A stretch of DNA of 64,000 nt, taken from assembly GCF_019976975.1 (NCBI RefSeq), contig NZ_AP024630.1:2728001-2792000 (forward strand), in the 5' to 3' direction. The notes under the pieces are model-generated. The model saw only the letters and a list, made by a program, of their open reading frames with translations. It was not told where the DNA came from and searched no databases. A program made the translations under genes and the position numbers. Of this stretch, positions 25,912 to 34,750 are shown in pieces. This DNA is from Arthrobacter sp. NtRootA1. Lineage in GTDB: Bacteria > Actinomycetota > Actinomycetes > Actinomycetales > Micrococcaceae. Each line of letters begins with the position of its first letter. Positions within the stretch are counted from its first letter, which is position 1.

Positions 25912-26165
25912 CTACTCATAAACTCTTGCGGCAAGCAGCATGTGGCCGAGCAGTTCCCAGGATGGTGCTTCGGGGACTGGTTCGCCCCGGTTATTGAACC
26001 AACCGTCCATATTTCGGGTCCATGCACCCAAGACTCCAAGAATCTGTCCAGGTCGGGATTCTCCCAGGATTCCGGATCTTCATGCAGGTTATCTCTGAGT
26101 TGGTCAATGAGGTCAGCCAACTCAAGCCGATTCATTCCGGGTTTCGGCCGCAGCTCCGGTGCCAT
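25912..26165 (-). pseudogene. DUF7660-like immunity protein, frameshifted
   Basis: From ATG 26165 the frame reads LADLIDQLRDNLHEDPESWE then NPDLDRFLESW. Adding one base to the CCC run at 26027-26029 restores GAWTRNMDGWFNNRGEPVPE and SWELLGHMLLAARVYE with a stop at 25912. That reconstruction resembles the DUF7660 family, often next to toxin-immunity genes. Paired with barstar in the same direction. Confidence 0.6.
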
Positions 26166-26272
26166 TGTTTTCCTCCCCGAATCACGATGGACACTCCACC
26201 GTTGGTGATGCTGAATTTATAACCCTCACCGGCCACGGGCACACCCGTGCCGCCTTAGAGGCGTAGCGACGG

Positions 26273-26299
26273 GGCGGTAGAGGATCGGCTAACGGGCGC
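26273..26299 (-). repeat. GGATC-type palindromic repeat, copy 7
   Basis: GGCGGTAGAGGATCGGCT then AACGGGCGC; bounds the DUF7660-like/barstar unit on its right. Confidence 0.65.
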
Positions 26300-26378
26300 T
26301 CGATGGGCCGCAGAGACCTCTTCAAGTCCAAGGGCTGCGGCACTGCGTAAACTCGTGGCTAGCAGGAAGGGGCGTGGC

Positions 26379-26486
26379 ATGACGAGGCGGAAAGTGCACG
26401 GTGTCTGGGTGTTGTACCTACTGCCGATCTTCTTCCTCTTCGGCTTTGTCATGTGGCTAATGCAAAATATCCTGCATTGGTTCTGA
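26379..26486 (+). CDS. 35-aa single-helix membrane peptide
   Basis: ATG 26379 follows GGAAGGGG at good distance. MTRRKVHGVWVLYLLPIFF and LFGFVMWLMQ form a basic head and one transmembrane helix. It lies between two GGATC-type repeats only 0.3 kb apart. No family is recognised. Confidence 0.45.
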   Translation: MTRRKVHGVWVLYLLPIFFLFGFVMWLMQNILHWF

Positions 26487-26600
26487 GCCTTACCCCTTTC
26501 ATGTTGCTCGGCTCGGACTTCGTGAACTGGATCGTCGGGGCAGGCACCTTCAATTCCCCCGAGCAGGCCGGGGCATTGAAGTACTCACGCGCACCGGCTT

Positions 26601-26631
26601 CGCCCGGTAGAGGACCGATGCTTACGGGCGC
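26601..26631 (-). repeat. GGATC-type palindromic repeat, copy 8
   Basis: CGCCCGGTAGAGGACC then GATGCTTACGGGCGC; contains a three-base insertion relative to other copies. Confidence 0.6.
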
Positions 26632-26802
26632 TTAGGAGCGGTTATGGCTTATGACCTGTCTTCCCCTGCGGTCGGCCGTGTGCCTGGTCATGATAAAGAA
26701 AACCCGAGCCCGCCACTTATCCAGAAGGGGGGCATACCATGTCTACCTACCCGGCATTGGGAGAGATGCGAACGACCTCAAACGACTTGGAGGGAGATAG
26801 CC

Positions 26803-27018
26803 GTGAATGAGAGGGACGATAATTTCCCACGCAGCAAGCGGACAACTGAGGCGTACCTCAGCGTCTTCAAGCCCCTGATCTGGAATGTTCCCCTTGTTAT
26901 AGCCTTCGTCGTTTTCGCGCTGACAACGCGGCCTTCATTTGGCGACGCGGTTCCCGTGTTCATTTTGACCGCCCTATTTGTTGCCATGTGCATCCCGGTG
27001 GCTATCGCAGCGTCCTGA
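26803..27018 (+). CDS. small two-helix membrane protein
   Basis: 71 aa from GTG 26803, with GGAGGGAG upstream. A charged head (NERDDNFPRSKRTTEAY) precedes two helices (LVIAFVVFALTT; VPVFILTALFVAMCIPVAIA). A 23-codon frame from ATG 26739, with its own GGGGGG site, overlaps this start as GTGAATGA and may be a coupled leader peptide. No family recognised. Confidence 0.5.
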   Translation: MNERDDNFPRSKRTTEAYLSVFKPLIWNVPLVIAFVVFALTTRPSFGDAVPVFILTALFVAMCIPVAIAAS

Positions 27019-27245
27019 CTTCCCGCCCTAAACCGTTCCGAACAGCAGGACAAGGAAAACCTCAACCGAGGACTTCGGCCAGATGGCAACCCCCTTTCAT
27101 AATCTGGGGGTGATGATTTGGGGAAAGTAATCGCCGAGCAGACGTGCCAGTATTCGTCTGTAGCAGAATGGCTGTCTAGGGAAGGGACCGGGGCTCTCAA
27201 GCTCCCTCGGCCGGTCGTATCTCCTCAAAACGGATGGGTGCTTGG

Positions 27246-27373
27246 ATGAAGGAGAAGGACGGGTCCATCAAGGCGACATGGGATGGGTTCTTTGCCATGT
27301 TCGGCCCGTTTCAGCTAGCCAACATCTTGTTACTTTGGCCATCCCCACACGGGAACCGCTGCGGACCTCTCTA
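27246..27373 (+). CDS. truncated small membrane protein
   Basis: ATG 27246 begins MKEKDGSIKATWDGFFAMFG then PFQLANILLL, similar to the broken membrane gene at 16900-17246 (KATWAAVFSMFGPYTVAN). It ends after 42 codons, well short of a second helix. Probably a fragment, with a weak ribosome-binding site. Confidence 0.3.
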
Positions 27374-27511
27374 GTCTCGTTGATGATTAGCTGGAAGTGG
27401 TCACCAGCGCCCGCGGCCGCTCCTGTAATGCCATGAGGAGAACCATCAGTTGGCCGGCGCTGTTGATCGCGGGGCGGCAGCAGTGGCGGTTCTGTGATCA
27501 CCGGCGGGTGG

Positions 27512-28075
27512 TCAGTTGGTTTCCTGTGGGCGGGTGATGAGCCATGGCCGGTGCTTCTCGTCTCGGGTGATTCCTAAATCAGTTGGCCGGAACCGGTTGC
27601 GTGGAACGCTCTGGATGGTCCCGCCGATTGATCGAGCGAGACGCTCGTTGAATTTATAGGCGGCGAGGTTGGTGTCCATAGTGGCCATCGCGATATCGCG
27701 GTGGGGCTGCCAATGAGCGATGGCGCTAAGCAGCGCGCTCCCCACTCCTTGCTTTTGCACGGAGGGAACCACGGTTACCAGTTGAATGAACAGTGGATCC
27801 GAAGAGGTGCGGCCCGTGATCGCACAACAAAAGCCAACTGGATGACCAGCGATTTCTGCCAGCAAAACGAACTGCCTGCGAATCCTCGATACATTGCCTT
27901 CGACAGAGTGAATGTTGCTTGACTCGCAACTCATCTGGATCCATCGCATTGAACGGCCGTCCGGTTCGGTCTGATCCGCATTGCGTATCAAGACCTCCGA
28001 AGATGGCAATGCCTGCACTCCTGCCTTCCACGCAACGAACGCTGGTTCGTTGTATGGGGAGAAAGGATTGGACAT
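27512..28075 (-). CDS. GNAT-family acetyltransferase
   Basis: 187 aa, ATG 28075. LLAEIAGHPVGFCCAITG, then IQLVTVVPSVQKQGVGSALL (acetyl-CoA-binding loop Q-x-x-G-V-G) and YKFNERLARSIGG define the GNAT fold. The frame is intact, unlike the GNAT at 22759. The substrate is unknown; such lone GNATs often acetylate amines or small antibiotics. It sits between GGATC-type repeats. Confidence 0.8.
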   Translation of the reverse strand: MSNPFSPYNEPAFVAWKAGVQALPSSEVLIRNADQTEPDGRSMRWIQMSCESSNIHSVEGNVSRIRRQFVLLAEIAGHPVGFCCAITGRTSSDPLFIQLVTVVPSVQKQGVGSALLSAIAHWQPHRDIAMATMDTNLAAYKFNERLARSIGGTIQSVPRNRFRPTDLGITRDEKHRPWLITRPQETN

Positions 28076-28145
28076 GCTTGAACTTTATCGGAGACGAACA
28101 CTCGCTCCAGCACTTTCCCGCCGGAACAACGAACCAGTAGGTGCC

Positions 28146-28170
28146 AGTAACCAAATCCTTTACCGGGCGC
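28146..28170 (-). repeat. GGATC-type palindromic repeat, copy 9
   Basis: The right arm AAATCCTTTACCGGGCGC is conserved and the left arm degenerate; 38 bases downstream of the gene ending at 28208. Confidence 0.5.
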
Positions 28171-28207
28171 CCAGTTAAGGGCATTGCCGTCTGGATCGCC
28201 GTGGCTG

Positions 28208-28516
28208 TTAAACGTCGTATTCCACATCGGCGAAGGCTTCGACCTCGTCGCGAAGCTGCTCCGCAATCTTCGCTCCCTCAGCTCTCCATGCGTTCTCAGC
28301 ATCCGGCGAACTCCAGCCGCTCACGTGCAATTTTTCCGCTTCCCAGGCGTCGTACCATGCTCGAAGCCGGGCGGTGAGGGCCGGTGAGAGTCCGAAGTCC
28401 GCCGGCTCCATGGTGTATTTGGTCGGGTGCTCGGCCGTGCTGTTCTCCCAGAGCGGCCATAAATGACCGTAGTCAGGGAACAGGCGGATAATGCGACGAG
28501 CTGGCTTGTCTGGCAT
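28208..28516 (-). CDS. hypothetical 102-aa protein
   Basis: ATG 28516, 102 aa, acidic. MPDKPARRIIRLFPDYGHLW, then FGLSPALTARLRAWYDAWE. It looks like a conserved globular protein and has no membrane segment. The first half (FPDYGHLWPLWE) resembles small actinobacterial hypothetical proteins, but I can name no family. It lies between repeat copies 9 and 10. Confidence 0.6.
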   Translation of the reverse strand: MPDKPARRIIRLFPDYGHLWPLWENSTAEHPTKYTMEPADFGLSPALTARLRAWYDAWEAEKLHVSGWSSPDAENAWRAEGAKIAEQLRDEVEAFADVEYDV

Positions 28517-28616
28517 GACCGAATGCTAGTCCTGATCGCAGATCGCGACACTCCCCTGGAAAACGGCTCTGCACTTCTCTGCCTCAAACAGGTGTCCTTA
28601 ATCCAGATGACGGCCG

Positions 28617-28642
28617 TACGGTGAGGGATCGGCTTACGTGCA
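28617..28642 (-). repeat. GGATC-type palindromic repeat, copy 10
   Basis: TACGGTGAGGGATCGGC then TTACGTGCA; rightmost copy seen. Confidence 0.5.
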
Positions 28643-28864
28643 CGTAATGAGGCGGCATCTGCTACCGCGCATGTTCACGCAAAAGGGCCAAATGATCATC
28701 TGAGATTGCGCGGATAGGCTGGTCTGGGTCCAGCGGACAGAAAAATTCGCCTGCTGAAGTTAAGGGGTTTTGCGAAGGATTAGGCAAGCAATTCTTATTG
28801 CGCGCAGATGTCAGTTTCAGCATTGTGAGAAGCAGAACCTAGAGCTTCGAGCGCCAGCGGGTGA

Positions 28865-29319
28865 CTGCTCTCTCCCGGTGATTTCGACGCTGATGGTCAC
28901 GATGACGTCCTGGCCAAGGAGCGCGAGGGAAAGCTGATTCTGTATCCAGGGAACGGCAAAGGCGGCTGGGGATCCCCGAGACAAGTCGGTCAAGGCTGGA
29001 ACGTTTTCAACAGAGTATTTTCACGAGGTGACTTCAACGGTGATTCCAGTCCCGACCTCTTGGCCACAGACGTCAGCGGGCGGTTGCACCTTTATCCGAG
29101 TGACGGGCGAAGGGGCTGGCTTAGCCCAAGGTAATTGGTAAAGGATGGTCATCCTTTAAGTACGTTGGAAGCTTCGGAGACACGAGCCTCAACGGGTGGA
29201 ACGATCTCGCGGGAGTCGACTCGAACGGGAACCTGTTCATATATACACAGAGGGCAGGCGTTTGGCAGGAGCGGTACTGGATCGGCCCAGGATGGGGCTC
29301 ATTCGCGTCCCTGTTCTAA
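28865..29319 (+). pseudogene. VCBS repeat gene fragment, frameshifted
   Basis: Begins right after a TGA with LLSPGDFDADGHDDVLAK and LILYPGNGKGGW, repeats like those at 15008. At 29128-29131 the frame breaks: one extra G restores VIGKGWSSFKYVGSFGD through WIGPGWGSFASLF. Both 5' truncation and frameshift make it non-functional. It is the third VCBS remnant, on the opposite strand 12 kb away from the others. Confidence 0.7.
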
Positions 29320-29374
29320 TTCATCGAGCGATCTCTCGGTTTTGACTGACCGGCCGTGGGCGGAACTTCCACCT

Positions 29375-29422
29375 CATCACCGTCCATGACGTCACGCTAA
29401 CTTGACGCCATGGACGGTGATG
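29375..29422. repeat. long inverted repeat (stem-loop)
   Basis: CATCACCGTCCATG (29375-29388) pairs perfectly with CATGGACGGTGATG (29409-29422); ACGTCA/TGACG extends the stem with one bulge. There is no T-run. The right arm contains the ATG of the next small frame. Confidence 0.6.
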
Positions 29423-29574
29423 CCATCAACCAAGCCCTCAACAGCGGGGATGTCCACGAGTTGCTCAAAGTATGGCAAGCCTAGGACTTTTACCGGCGAG
29501 GGATCGAAGAACAAGAAACATATCTGCCCGACCTCCACAACGCCGTATCCGCGCGCGCAGTCCTGGAAGACTGA
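29410..29574 (+). pseudogene. small gene with internal stop
   Basis: ATG 29410 reads MDGDAINQALNSGDVHELLK then VWQA and TAG. The same frame continues DFYRRGIEEQETYLPDLHNA and VSARAVLED to TGA at 29574. A single nonsense change in a ~54-aa gene is the simplest reading. No family recognised. Confidence 0.4.
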
Positions 29575-29820
29575 CGTGCACGCAAGAGACTTACCACTCC
29601 CCTAGCTGCCAGTCGGGTAGCGGGAGTAGAACTGGCCACCTGACTAACCGCTCCCTGCCAGCTGCCCTCGCCGATGTCGGCGCGCTCGGGTGACTAGCGT
29701 CCGCCGCAAATTCATCGAAAGTCTCGTCCGGGAGTGGCCGGTAGAAATATCCAGCAAGCCGCGGACTGGCATTAAAAATTAAAGTCGGTATGGTGATGGG
29801 TAGATAGCGTTTAGAAAGGC

Positions 29821-29964
29821 GTGATTCCAGTGTCTGGTAAGTCTCCGAGAAATGTTGGGACCAAAAAAGCAGGAAAATCTATCCTTGAAAAAAGAGCTGC
29901 AAAAAGGGCAAAAAACGATACGAGTGAAAATCTCTTCCAAAAACCGCGTAAAAACCAACGGTGA
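29821..29964 (+). CDS. small basic protein
   Basis: 47 aa from GTG 29821 with AGAAAGG upstream. VGTKKAGKSILEKRAAKRAK is followed by a short acidic stretch and QKPRKNQR. Strongly basic, like small Lys/Arg-rich actinobacterial proteins of unknown role that may bind nucleic acid. A-rich codon use sets it apart from its neighbours. Confidence 0.5.
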   Translation: MIPVSGKSPRNVGTKKAGKSILEKRAAKRAKNDTSENLFQKPRKNQR

Positions 29965-30061
29965 CACGTCGCCCTTACGCTCTGTCTTGGTAGTGGAGCT
30001 GGTACCGGAGGCACGGCGATGTCTGAGAATTCCGCCAGCCCAGAAATGGAAGGGATGAATT

Positions 30062-30412
30062 ATGTATTGGGAGCGCATTGCCCTGATTGTCCCCGCTCCC
30101 CTCAGGCAGCCCGTCCGCATCGAAAGGATCGAGGCGACATTGCTTACCCGGCAAAGGCTGCTTGAAGGAAACGTCGAAGCAATTACCTGCAACGGTTGGC
30201 ACGCTTATTTGAACGACGAGGCAGAGTCTATTCCGCTGCCCCTGAATTCCCGGGCCGAGGTTTTGCTCCGCGAAGCGGGTCTGGAGATCGAACAGCCCGT
30301 CAGGGGCACAGCTGTTCTTCTTGGCCATGACGCCCACGGTGATGAGGAAGATGCACCCCCTCATTTACTCCAGCTGGCCGAGCATCTTTTCGATACAGCT
30401 CTTGCCCCGTAG
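30062..30412 (+). CDS. DUF3846-like protein
   Basis: 116 aa, ATG 30062 after GGAAGGGATG. The order of strands, YLNDEAESIPLPLNSRAEVLL and VRGTAVLLGHDAHGDEEDAP, resembles DUF3846-type proteins found on phages, plasmids and actinobacterial islands; function unknown. A strong terminator follows 41 bases later. Confidence 0.6.
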   Translation: MYWERIALIVPAPLRQPVRIERIEATLLTRQRLLEGNVEAITCNGWHAYLNDEAESIPLPLNSRAEVLLREAGLEIEQPVRGTAVLLGHDAHGDEEDAPPHLLQLAEHLFDTALAP

Positions 30413-30453
30413 CCACAGGGAGATAACTGCCGCTTCGAGGTCGGTCAGCGGCT

Positions 30454-30493
30454 AAGGCCCTTACAGACGGAATTCCATCTGTAAGGGCCTTTC
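30454..30493 (+). terminator. strong intrinsic terminator
   Basis: AAGGCCCTTACAGA (30454-30467) pairs perfectly over 14 bp with TCTGTAAGGGCCTT (30478-30491). It closes the accessory region and could act for both strands. Confidence 0.75.
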
Positions 30494-30612
30494 CTAGGTT
30501 TCGCGCCACCTCAAAGGAGGCTTATGCCATGCAACGCTATGGGCGCTCAGAGTCACCATGGGAAGCCTGAAATAGGACCCTTCGCAACAGAAGCTGGTAT
30601 CCGGAAATCCCC

Positions 30613-31950
30613 TCAGTGGACACGGTCCACCTGGTCCGGGATGAGGCTGCCGTCCTCGCGCACCACCGGCCCCTTGCTGCCGTCCGGGTTGGTGTAGGCC
30701 TTGGTGGCGCATGGATACGGCTCGCTACGCTGTGGTTTGGGGTCGATGAACATTGGCGTGATGAGCCACTTGCCGTCCTCGTTGTCGTACGCGCGGCACA
30801 TGATTTCGGCGTTGTTCCGGTTCGCCACCAGCCTGGCTTCGGTGGCGTCGGCAACGAAGGTTACGTCCGTGCCGGAGTCACCGGCGGCCAGGATCTGGCG
30901 GCGTTCGGCAGGCAGCTGCTCAAAGGCCGAAGGAGCCTCGACGCCGAAGATCACCTGATTGGCCCAGCAACGTTTTCCCTCGATGTAGGTCATGACTGAA
31001 TCTTCGCCGTCGGGTATTCCGCCACAGCCTTTCAGGTGGGAAGTTTGGATGCCGTCCTCGTATACGCTGCGGACGCCTACGACGTGCCCGGCGTCGATGC
31101 CGACCTCGCCGGCCCATGCCTTGACCACCGGCTCCGGCGAAGCGGAGACCACCCAGGTTTCGATACCGTGAGCCTGAAGGACGCCGATGAGGTCCTTGAT
31201 CTGTGGGTATATCCGGATGTAACCGTCCACCTGCTGGCTTCCAACGGTCTGCATGCTACCTTGTGCTGCCAGCAGGTTCTCCTGCTTCATCGAGAGAGCG
31301 AACTGGCCGAGTTGCTCCTCGGTATATCCAGCAGACAGGGCCGTACCCCAGGCGTAGGCGCCTATGAGGTGACGGGCATTGAAGCCCTCAAAAGCCGGTT
31401 CGCCGGAACGCGTCTTGTCCTCAAGGATGGCGAGGATTTCATCGGCACACTCCGTGTTGATGCTGGTCTTGAGCGGTTGACCTGCGGGCGTGTCGGTACC
31501 GCATGCCGCTGTCAGCGCTCTCGCTGCCGCATCTGTCAGGTAACGGTTTGTGCTCTTCCAATCCTTATTGGCCGGTTGCAGGACTTTGTCGTGCCTGAGC
31601 ATCCAAAAATTCGTGCCGTAGCCAATGTCGTTCTTTACTACCGTGTTGTCCCAGTCAAAGATCGCCACTGGAGCTTTGTCGCCGCGGGCTGTTCCGGTGC
31701 AGCTGCTGTGGGCGTCAATGGTCTTTTGTAATTGCCCACGGACCTCGCTTGGCCATGCCAGTTGAGCGTCAAGTTGGCGGCATTCGGCTGCTGGCTGAGT
31801 GTTGGTGGCAGGAGCTGTGGCGCACGACGCTGCCGACATGAGGGTCGCAACTACGGCCGCAGTGGTCGCAAATCGGAAATACTGTTTCCTGCGGAATTCC
31901 TTCCTGCGGTTGTTGTCATCCTTGACTAACCCTAACGAAAATGTGGACAT
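30613..31950 (-). CDS. HAD-family phosphatase lipoprotein
   Basis: 445 aa, ATG 31950. A basic head, hydrophobic segment and lipobox MSAASC (Cys ~43) indicate a lipoprotein. HAD motifs: I, FDWDNTVVKND; II, VVSASPEP; III and IV region, LAAGDSGTDVTF. This matches secreted haloacid-dehalogenase-like phosphatases related to phosphorylcholine phosphatase, which release choline or phosphate outside the cell. It is transcribed alone. Confidence 0.8.
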   Translation of the reverse strand: MSTFSLGLVKDDNNRRKEFRRKQYFRFATTAAVVATLMSAASCATAPATNTQPAAECRQLDAQLAWPSEVRGQLQKTIDAHSSCTGTARGDKAPVAIFDWDNTVVKNDIGYGTNFWMLRHDKVLQPANKDWKSTNRYLTDAAARALTAACGTDTPAGQPLKTSINTECADEILAILEDKTRSGEPAFEGFNARHLIGAYAWGTALSAGYTEEQLGQFALSMKQENLLAAQGSMQTVGSQQVDGYIRIYPQIKDLIGVLQAHGIETWVVSASPEPVVKAWAGEVGIDAGHVVGVRSVYEDGIQTSHLKGCGGIPDGEDSVMTYIEGKRCWANQVIFGVEAPSAFEQLPAERRQILAAGDSGTDVTFVADATEARLVANRNNAEIMCRAYDNEDGKWLITPMFIDPKPQRSEPYPCATKAYTNPDGSKGPVVREDGSLIPDQVDRVH

Positions 31951-32106
31951 ACCTTCCCCCGATTCTCAATGGTCTGTAAATAGTCCAAAGTTCTGAGTAA
32001 GTGTGTGCCACACAACGTGGTCTAGTCAAGAGATTGGGACGAATTGCTAGTAATACGACCACTCTGAAACACTCGACATTGGCATGTTTTCATGCCACCT
32101 AAGGTG

Positions 32107-34500
32107 TCAGGCGTCGACGTAAACCGCCAAGTGCTTACCGGTCAGCGTCGAGCGGTCGGCCACCAGATCAGCGGGCGTGCCAGAGAAAACGATCTTGCCA
32201 CCATCGTGTCCGGCGCCCGGTCCGAGGTCGATAATCCAGTCCGCATGTGCCATGACGGCCTGGTGATGTTCGATGACAATGACGGACTTTCCCGACTCGA
32301 CCAATCGATCCAGCATGCCAAGCAAGTTCTGGACGTCAGCTAGATGGAGCCCCGTGGTCGGCTCGTCCAGAATGTAGATGTCGCCCTTCTCCGACATTTG
32401 CGTAGCAAGCTTGAGCCGCTGGCGTTCCCCGCCAGACAGCGTAGTGAGCGGCTGTCCAAGCGTCAGGTAACCGAGCCCGACGTCGGCGAGGCGGTCCAGG
32501 ATCTTGTGTGCGGCCGGTGTGCGTGCTTCCCCTTCGCTGAAGAAGGTCTCAGCCTCGTTGACAGACATTGCAAGCACCTCTGCAATATTGCGTCCGCCAA
32601 GCTTGTACTCCAATACCGAGGCCAGGAAGCGCTTTCCTTCGCATTCCTCACACGTTGATTCCACCGTCGCCATGACGCCCAGATCTGTGTAAATGACGCC
32701 GGCGCCGTTGCAGGTGGGGCACGCGCCCTCCGAGTTTGAACTGAAGAGCGCCGGTTTCACATTGTTGGCCTTGGCGAATGCCTTGCGTATGGGTTCAAGG
32801 AGCCCGGTGTAAGTTGCAGGATTGCTCCGGCGGGAACCGCGGATGGCACCTTGGTCGATCACCAGGACGCCGTCACGTTTGGCCACCGACCCGTGAATCA
32901 GCGAGCTCTTGCCCGATCCGGCCACACCCGTGAGTACACACAGGACGCCCAACGGAATATCAACGTCCACGTTTTGAAGATTGTTGGTGGAAGCTCCCCG
33001 GACCTCAAGGGTGCCGGAAGCTGACCGGACTTGCTCTTTAATGGATGCGCGATCGTCGAGGTGGCGTCCAGTGATGGTGTCACTCCCCCGCAGCCCGTTC
33101 AGATCGCCTTCGAAGCAGACCGTGCCACCGCCTGTGCCCGCGCCAGGTCCAAGATCCACCACATGGTCAGCGATCGCGATCGTTTCGGGTTTGTGCTCGA
33201 CTACCAGCACAGTGTTGCCTTTATCGCGCAACTGCAGCAGCAACTGGTTCATACGCTCGATGTCATGCGGATGCAGGCCGATAGTTGGCTCGTCGAAGAC
33301 ATAGGTGATGTCAGTCAGGGATGAGCCCAGATGCCGGATCATCTTGGTTCGCTGCGCCTCTCCCCCGGACAAGGTACCGGCAGGCCGATCGAGGGACAGG
33401 TATCCGAGTCCTATCTCGGCGAAGGAGTCCAAGAGGTGCTGCAGTCCCTTGAGAAGCGGAGCCACGGAGGGTTCATTGATTTCCCGGATCCATACAGCAA
33501 GGTCACTGATCTGCATCGTGCACACATCCGCGATGCTCTTGCCTCTGATCTTGGAAGAACGTGCCTCCGGGCTCAACCTGGTGCCCTCACACTCCGGACA
33601 GGTGGTAAAGGTGATGGCCCGCTCCACGAAAGCCCGGATGTGTGGTTGAAGTGCGTCAACGTCCTTGGAGAGCATCGACTTCTGGATTTTTGGGATGACG
33701 CCTTCATAGGTGAGGTTGATGCCTTCGACCTTGATTTTGGTAGGTTCCCGGTATAGGAGGTCGTGGAGCTCCTTTTTGGTGAACTTGGCAATTGGCTTAT
33801 CCATATTAAAGAAGCCTGAACCGCTGAAGATACGGCCATACCAGCCATCCATCGTGTACCCCGGAATGGTGAGCGCGCCTTCGTTCAAGGACTTGCTGTC
33901 GTCATACAGCGCGGTGAGATCGAAATCGTTGACTGAACCCATTCCCTCGCATCGTGAGCACATGCCGCCCAGGCGATTGAAGGTGGCCTTCTCCGTTTTG
34001 GTTTTGCCCTCTCCGCGATCGACCGTGATGGCCCCGCTGGCCTTTACGGTTGGCACGTTGAATGAGTACGCGTTCGGCGATCCGATGTGGGGCTGCCCGA
34101 GCCGGCTGAAGAGAATACGAAGCATGGCATTGGCATCTGTCGCAGTACCCACCGTCGAGCGCGGATTTGAGCCCATCCTCTCCTGGTCCACGATGATGGC
34201 CGTTGTCAGGCCTTCCAGCATGTCCACGTCCGGCCGCGACAATGAAGGCATGAAGCCCTGAACAAAAGCGCTGTATGTCTCATTGATCATTCGCTGGGAC
34301 TCTGCTGCGATGGTGCCAAAGACCAACGAACTTTTGCCCGAGCCAGAGACACCCGTGAACACCGTGAGGCGACGTTTAGGGATCTCGACACTGATGTCCT
34401 TGAGGTTGTTCTCGCGCGCACCCTGCACCCGTATGAGGTCGTGGGTGTCTGCTACGTGCGACGCAGGAGACTGTGTGTCGGTGCTCGTGGCAATGCTCAT
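32107..34500 (-). CDS. UvrA-like excinuclease ATPase (short type)
   Basis: 797 aa from ATG 34500. Two ABC modules: Walker A FTGVSGSGKSSLVF near residue 50 and LTGVAGSGKSSLIHG in the second half. Signatures are LSGGEAQRTKMI and LSGGERQRLKLA. Cysteine clusters (CSRCEGMGS, CPECEGTRLS, CPTCNGAG/CEECEGKRF) correspond to UvrA zinc sites. It is shorter than canonical UvrA (~950 aa), fitting the UvrA2/DrrC group linked to drug or DNA-lesion tolerance rather than housekeeping repair. Confidence 0.85.
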   Translation of the reverse strand: MSIATSTDTQSPASHVADTHDLIRVQGARENNLKDISVEIPKRRLTVFTGVSGSGKSSLVFGTIAAESQRMINETYSAFVQGFMPSLSRPDVDMLEGLTTAIIVDQERMGSNPRSTVGTATDANAMLRILFSRLGQPHIGSPNAYSFNVPTVKASGAITVDRGEGKTKTEKATFNRLGGMCSRCEGMGSVNDFDLTALYDDSKSLNEGALTIPGYTMDGWYGRIFSGSGFFNMDKPIAKFTKKELHDLLYREPTKIKVEGINLTYEGVIPKIQKSMLSKDVDALQPHIRAFVERAITFTTCPECEGTRLSPEARSSKIRGKSIADVCTMQISDLAVWIREINEPSVAPLLKGLQHLLDSFAEIGLGYLSLDRPAGTLSGGEAQRTKMIRHLGSSLTDITYVFDEPTIGLHPHDIERMNQLLLQLRDKGNTVLVVEHKPETIAIADHVVDLGPGAGTGGGTVCFEGDLNGLRGSDTITGRHLDDRASIKEQVRSASGTLEVRGASTNNLQNVDVDIPLGVLCVLTGVAGSGKSSLIHGSVAKRDGVLVIDQGAIRGSRRSNPATYTGLLEPIRKAFAKANNVKPALFSSNSEGACPTCNGAGVIYTDLGVMATVESTCEECEGKRFLASVLEYKLGGRNIAEVLAMSVNEAETFFSEGEARTPAAHKILDRLADVGLGYLTLGQPLTTLSGGERQRLKLATQMSEKGDIYILDEPTTGLHLADVQNLLGMLDRLVESGKSVIVIEHHQAVMAHADWIIDLGPGAGHDGGKIVFSGTPADLVADRSTLTGKHLAVYVDA

Positions 34501-34750
34501 GATCTCTCCATCTGTTAGGCGGCAACTGCTGGCCGGCGACTGTTGGTCTGTGCTGCCCAACAGTCCCCCTGTCGGCACCGCCTGCCTGTACTACCAACCT
34601 CGGTCAGTACGTCAAATTCTCGTTCGTCGTCGCGAATGCGGCAACGGTCATTGACCACACTAGCGGCGTCTGCCGCAGGCCATTGGGAGGACGCGAAGCC
34701 TGAGCGGCTCCAACCATTGTCATCAGCCGCCGACTCGCTAAGAATGAAGC

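Noticed and set aside
28170..28230. VOC-like DPDGNALNW string on the minus strand
   Set aside because: No surrounding VOC fold; falls between a repeat copy and an unrelated gene.
20154..28642. Integron attC sites
   Set aside because: The repeats are too short and lack the GTTRRRY core and its RYYYAAC partner; no integron integrase is nearby. Kept only as cassette-like.
20154..28642. CRISPR array
   Set aside because: Repeat spacing is 0.3-1.9 kb with genes between, and no cas genes are visible.
29600..29640. Possible third copy of the 29-bp att site (CACTCCC ... GGGAGT near 29606)
   Set aside because: Only the arms and TAGCTGC resemble it, in the opposite layout; likely chance in this GC context.
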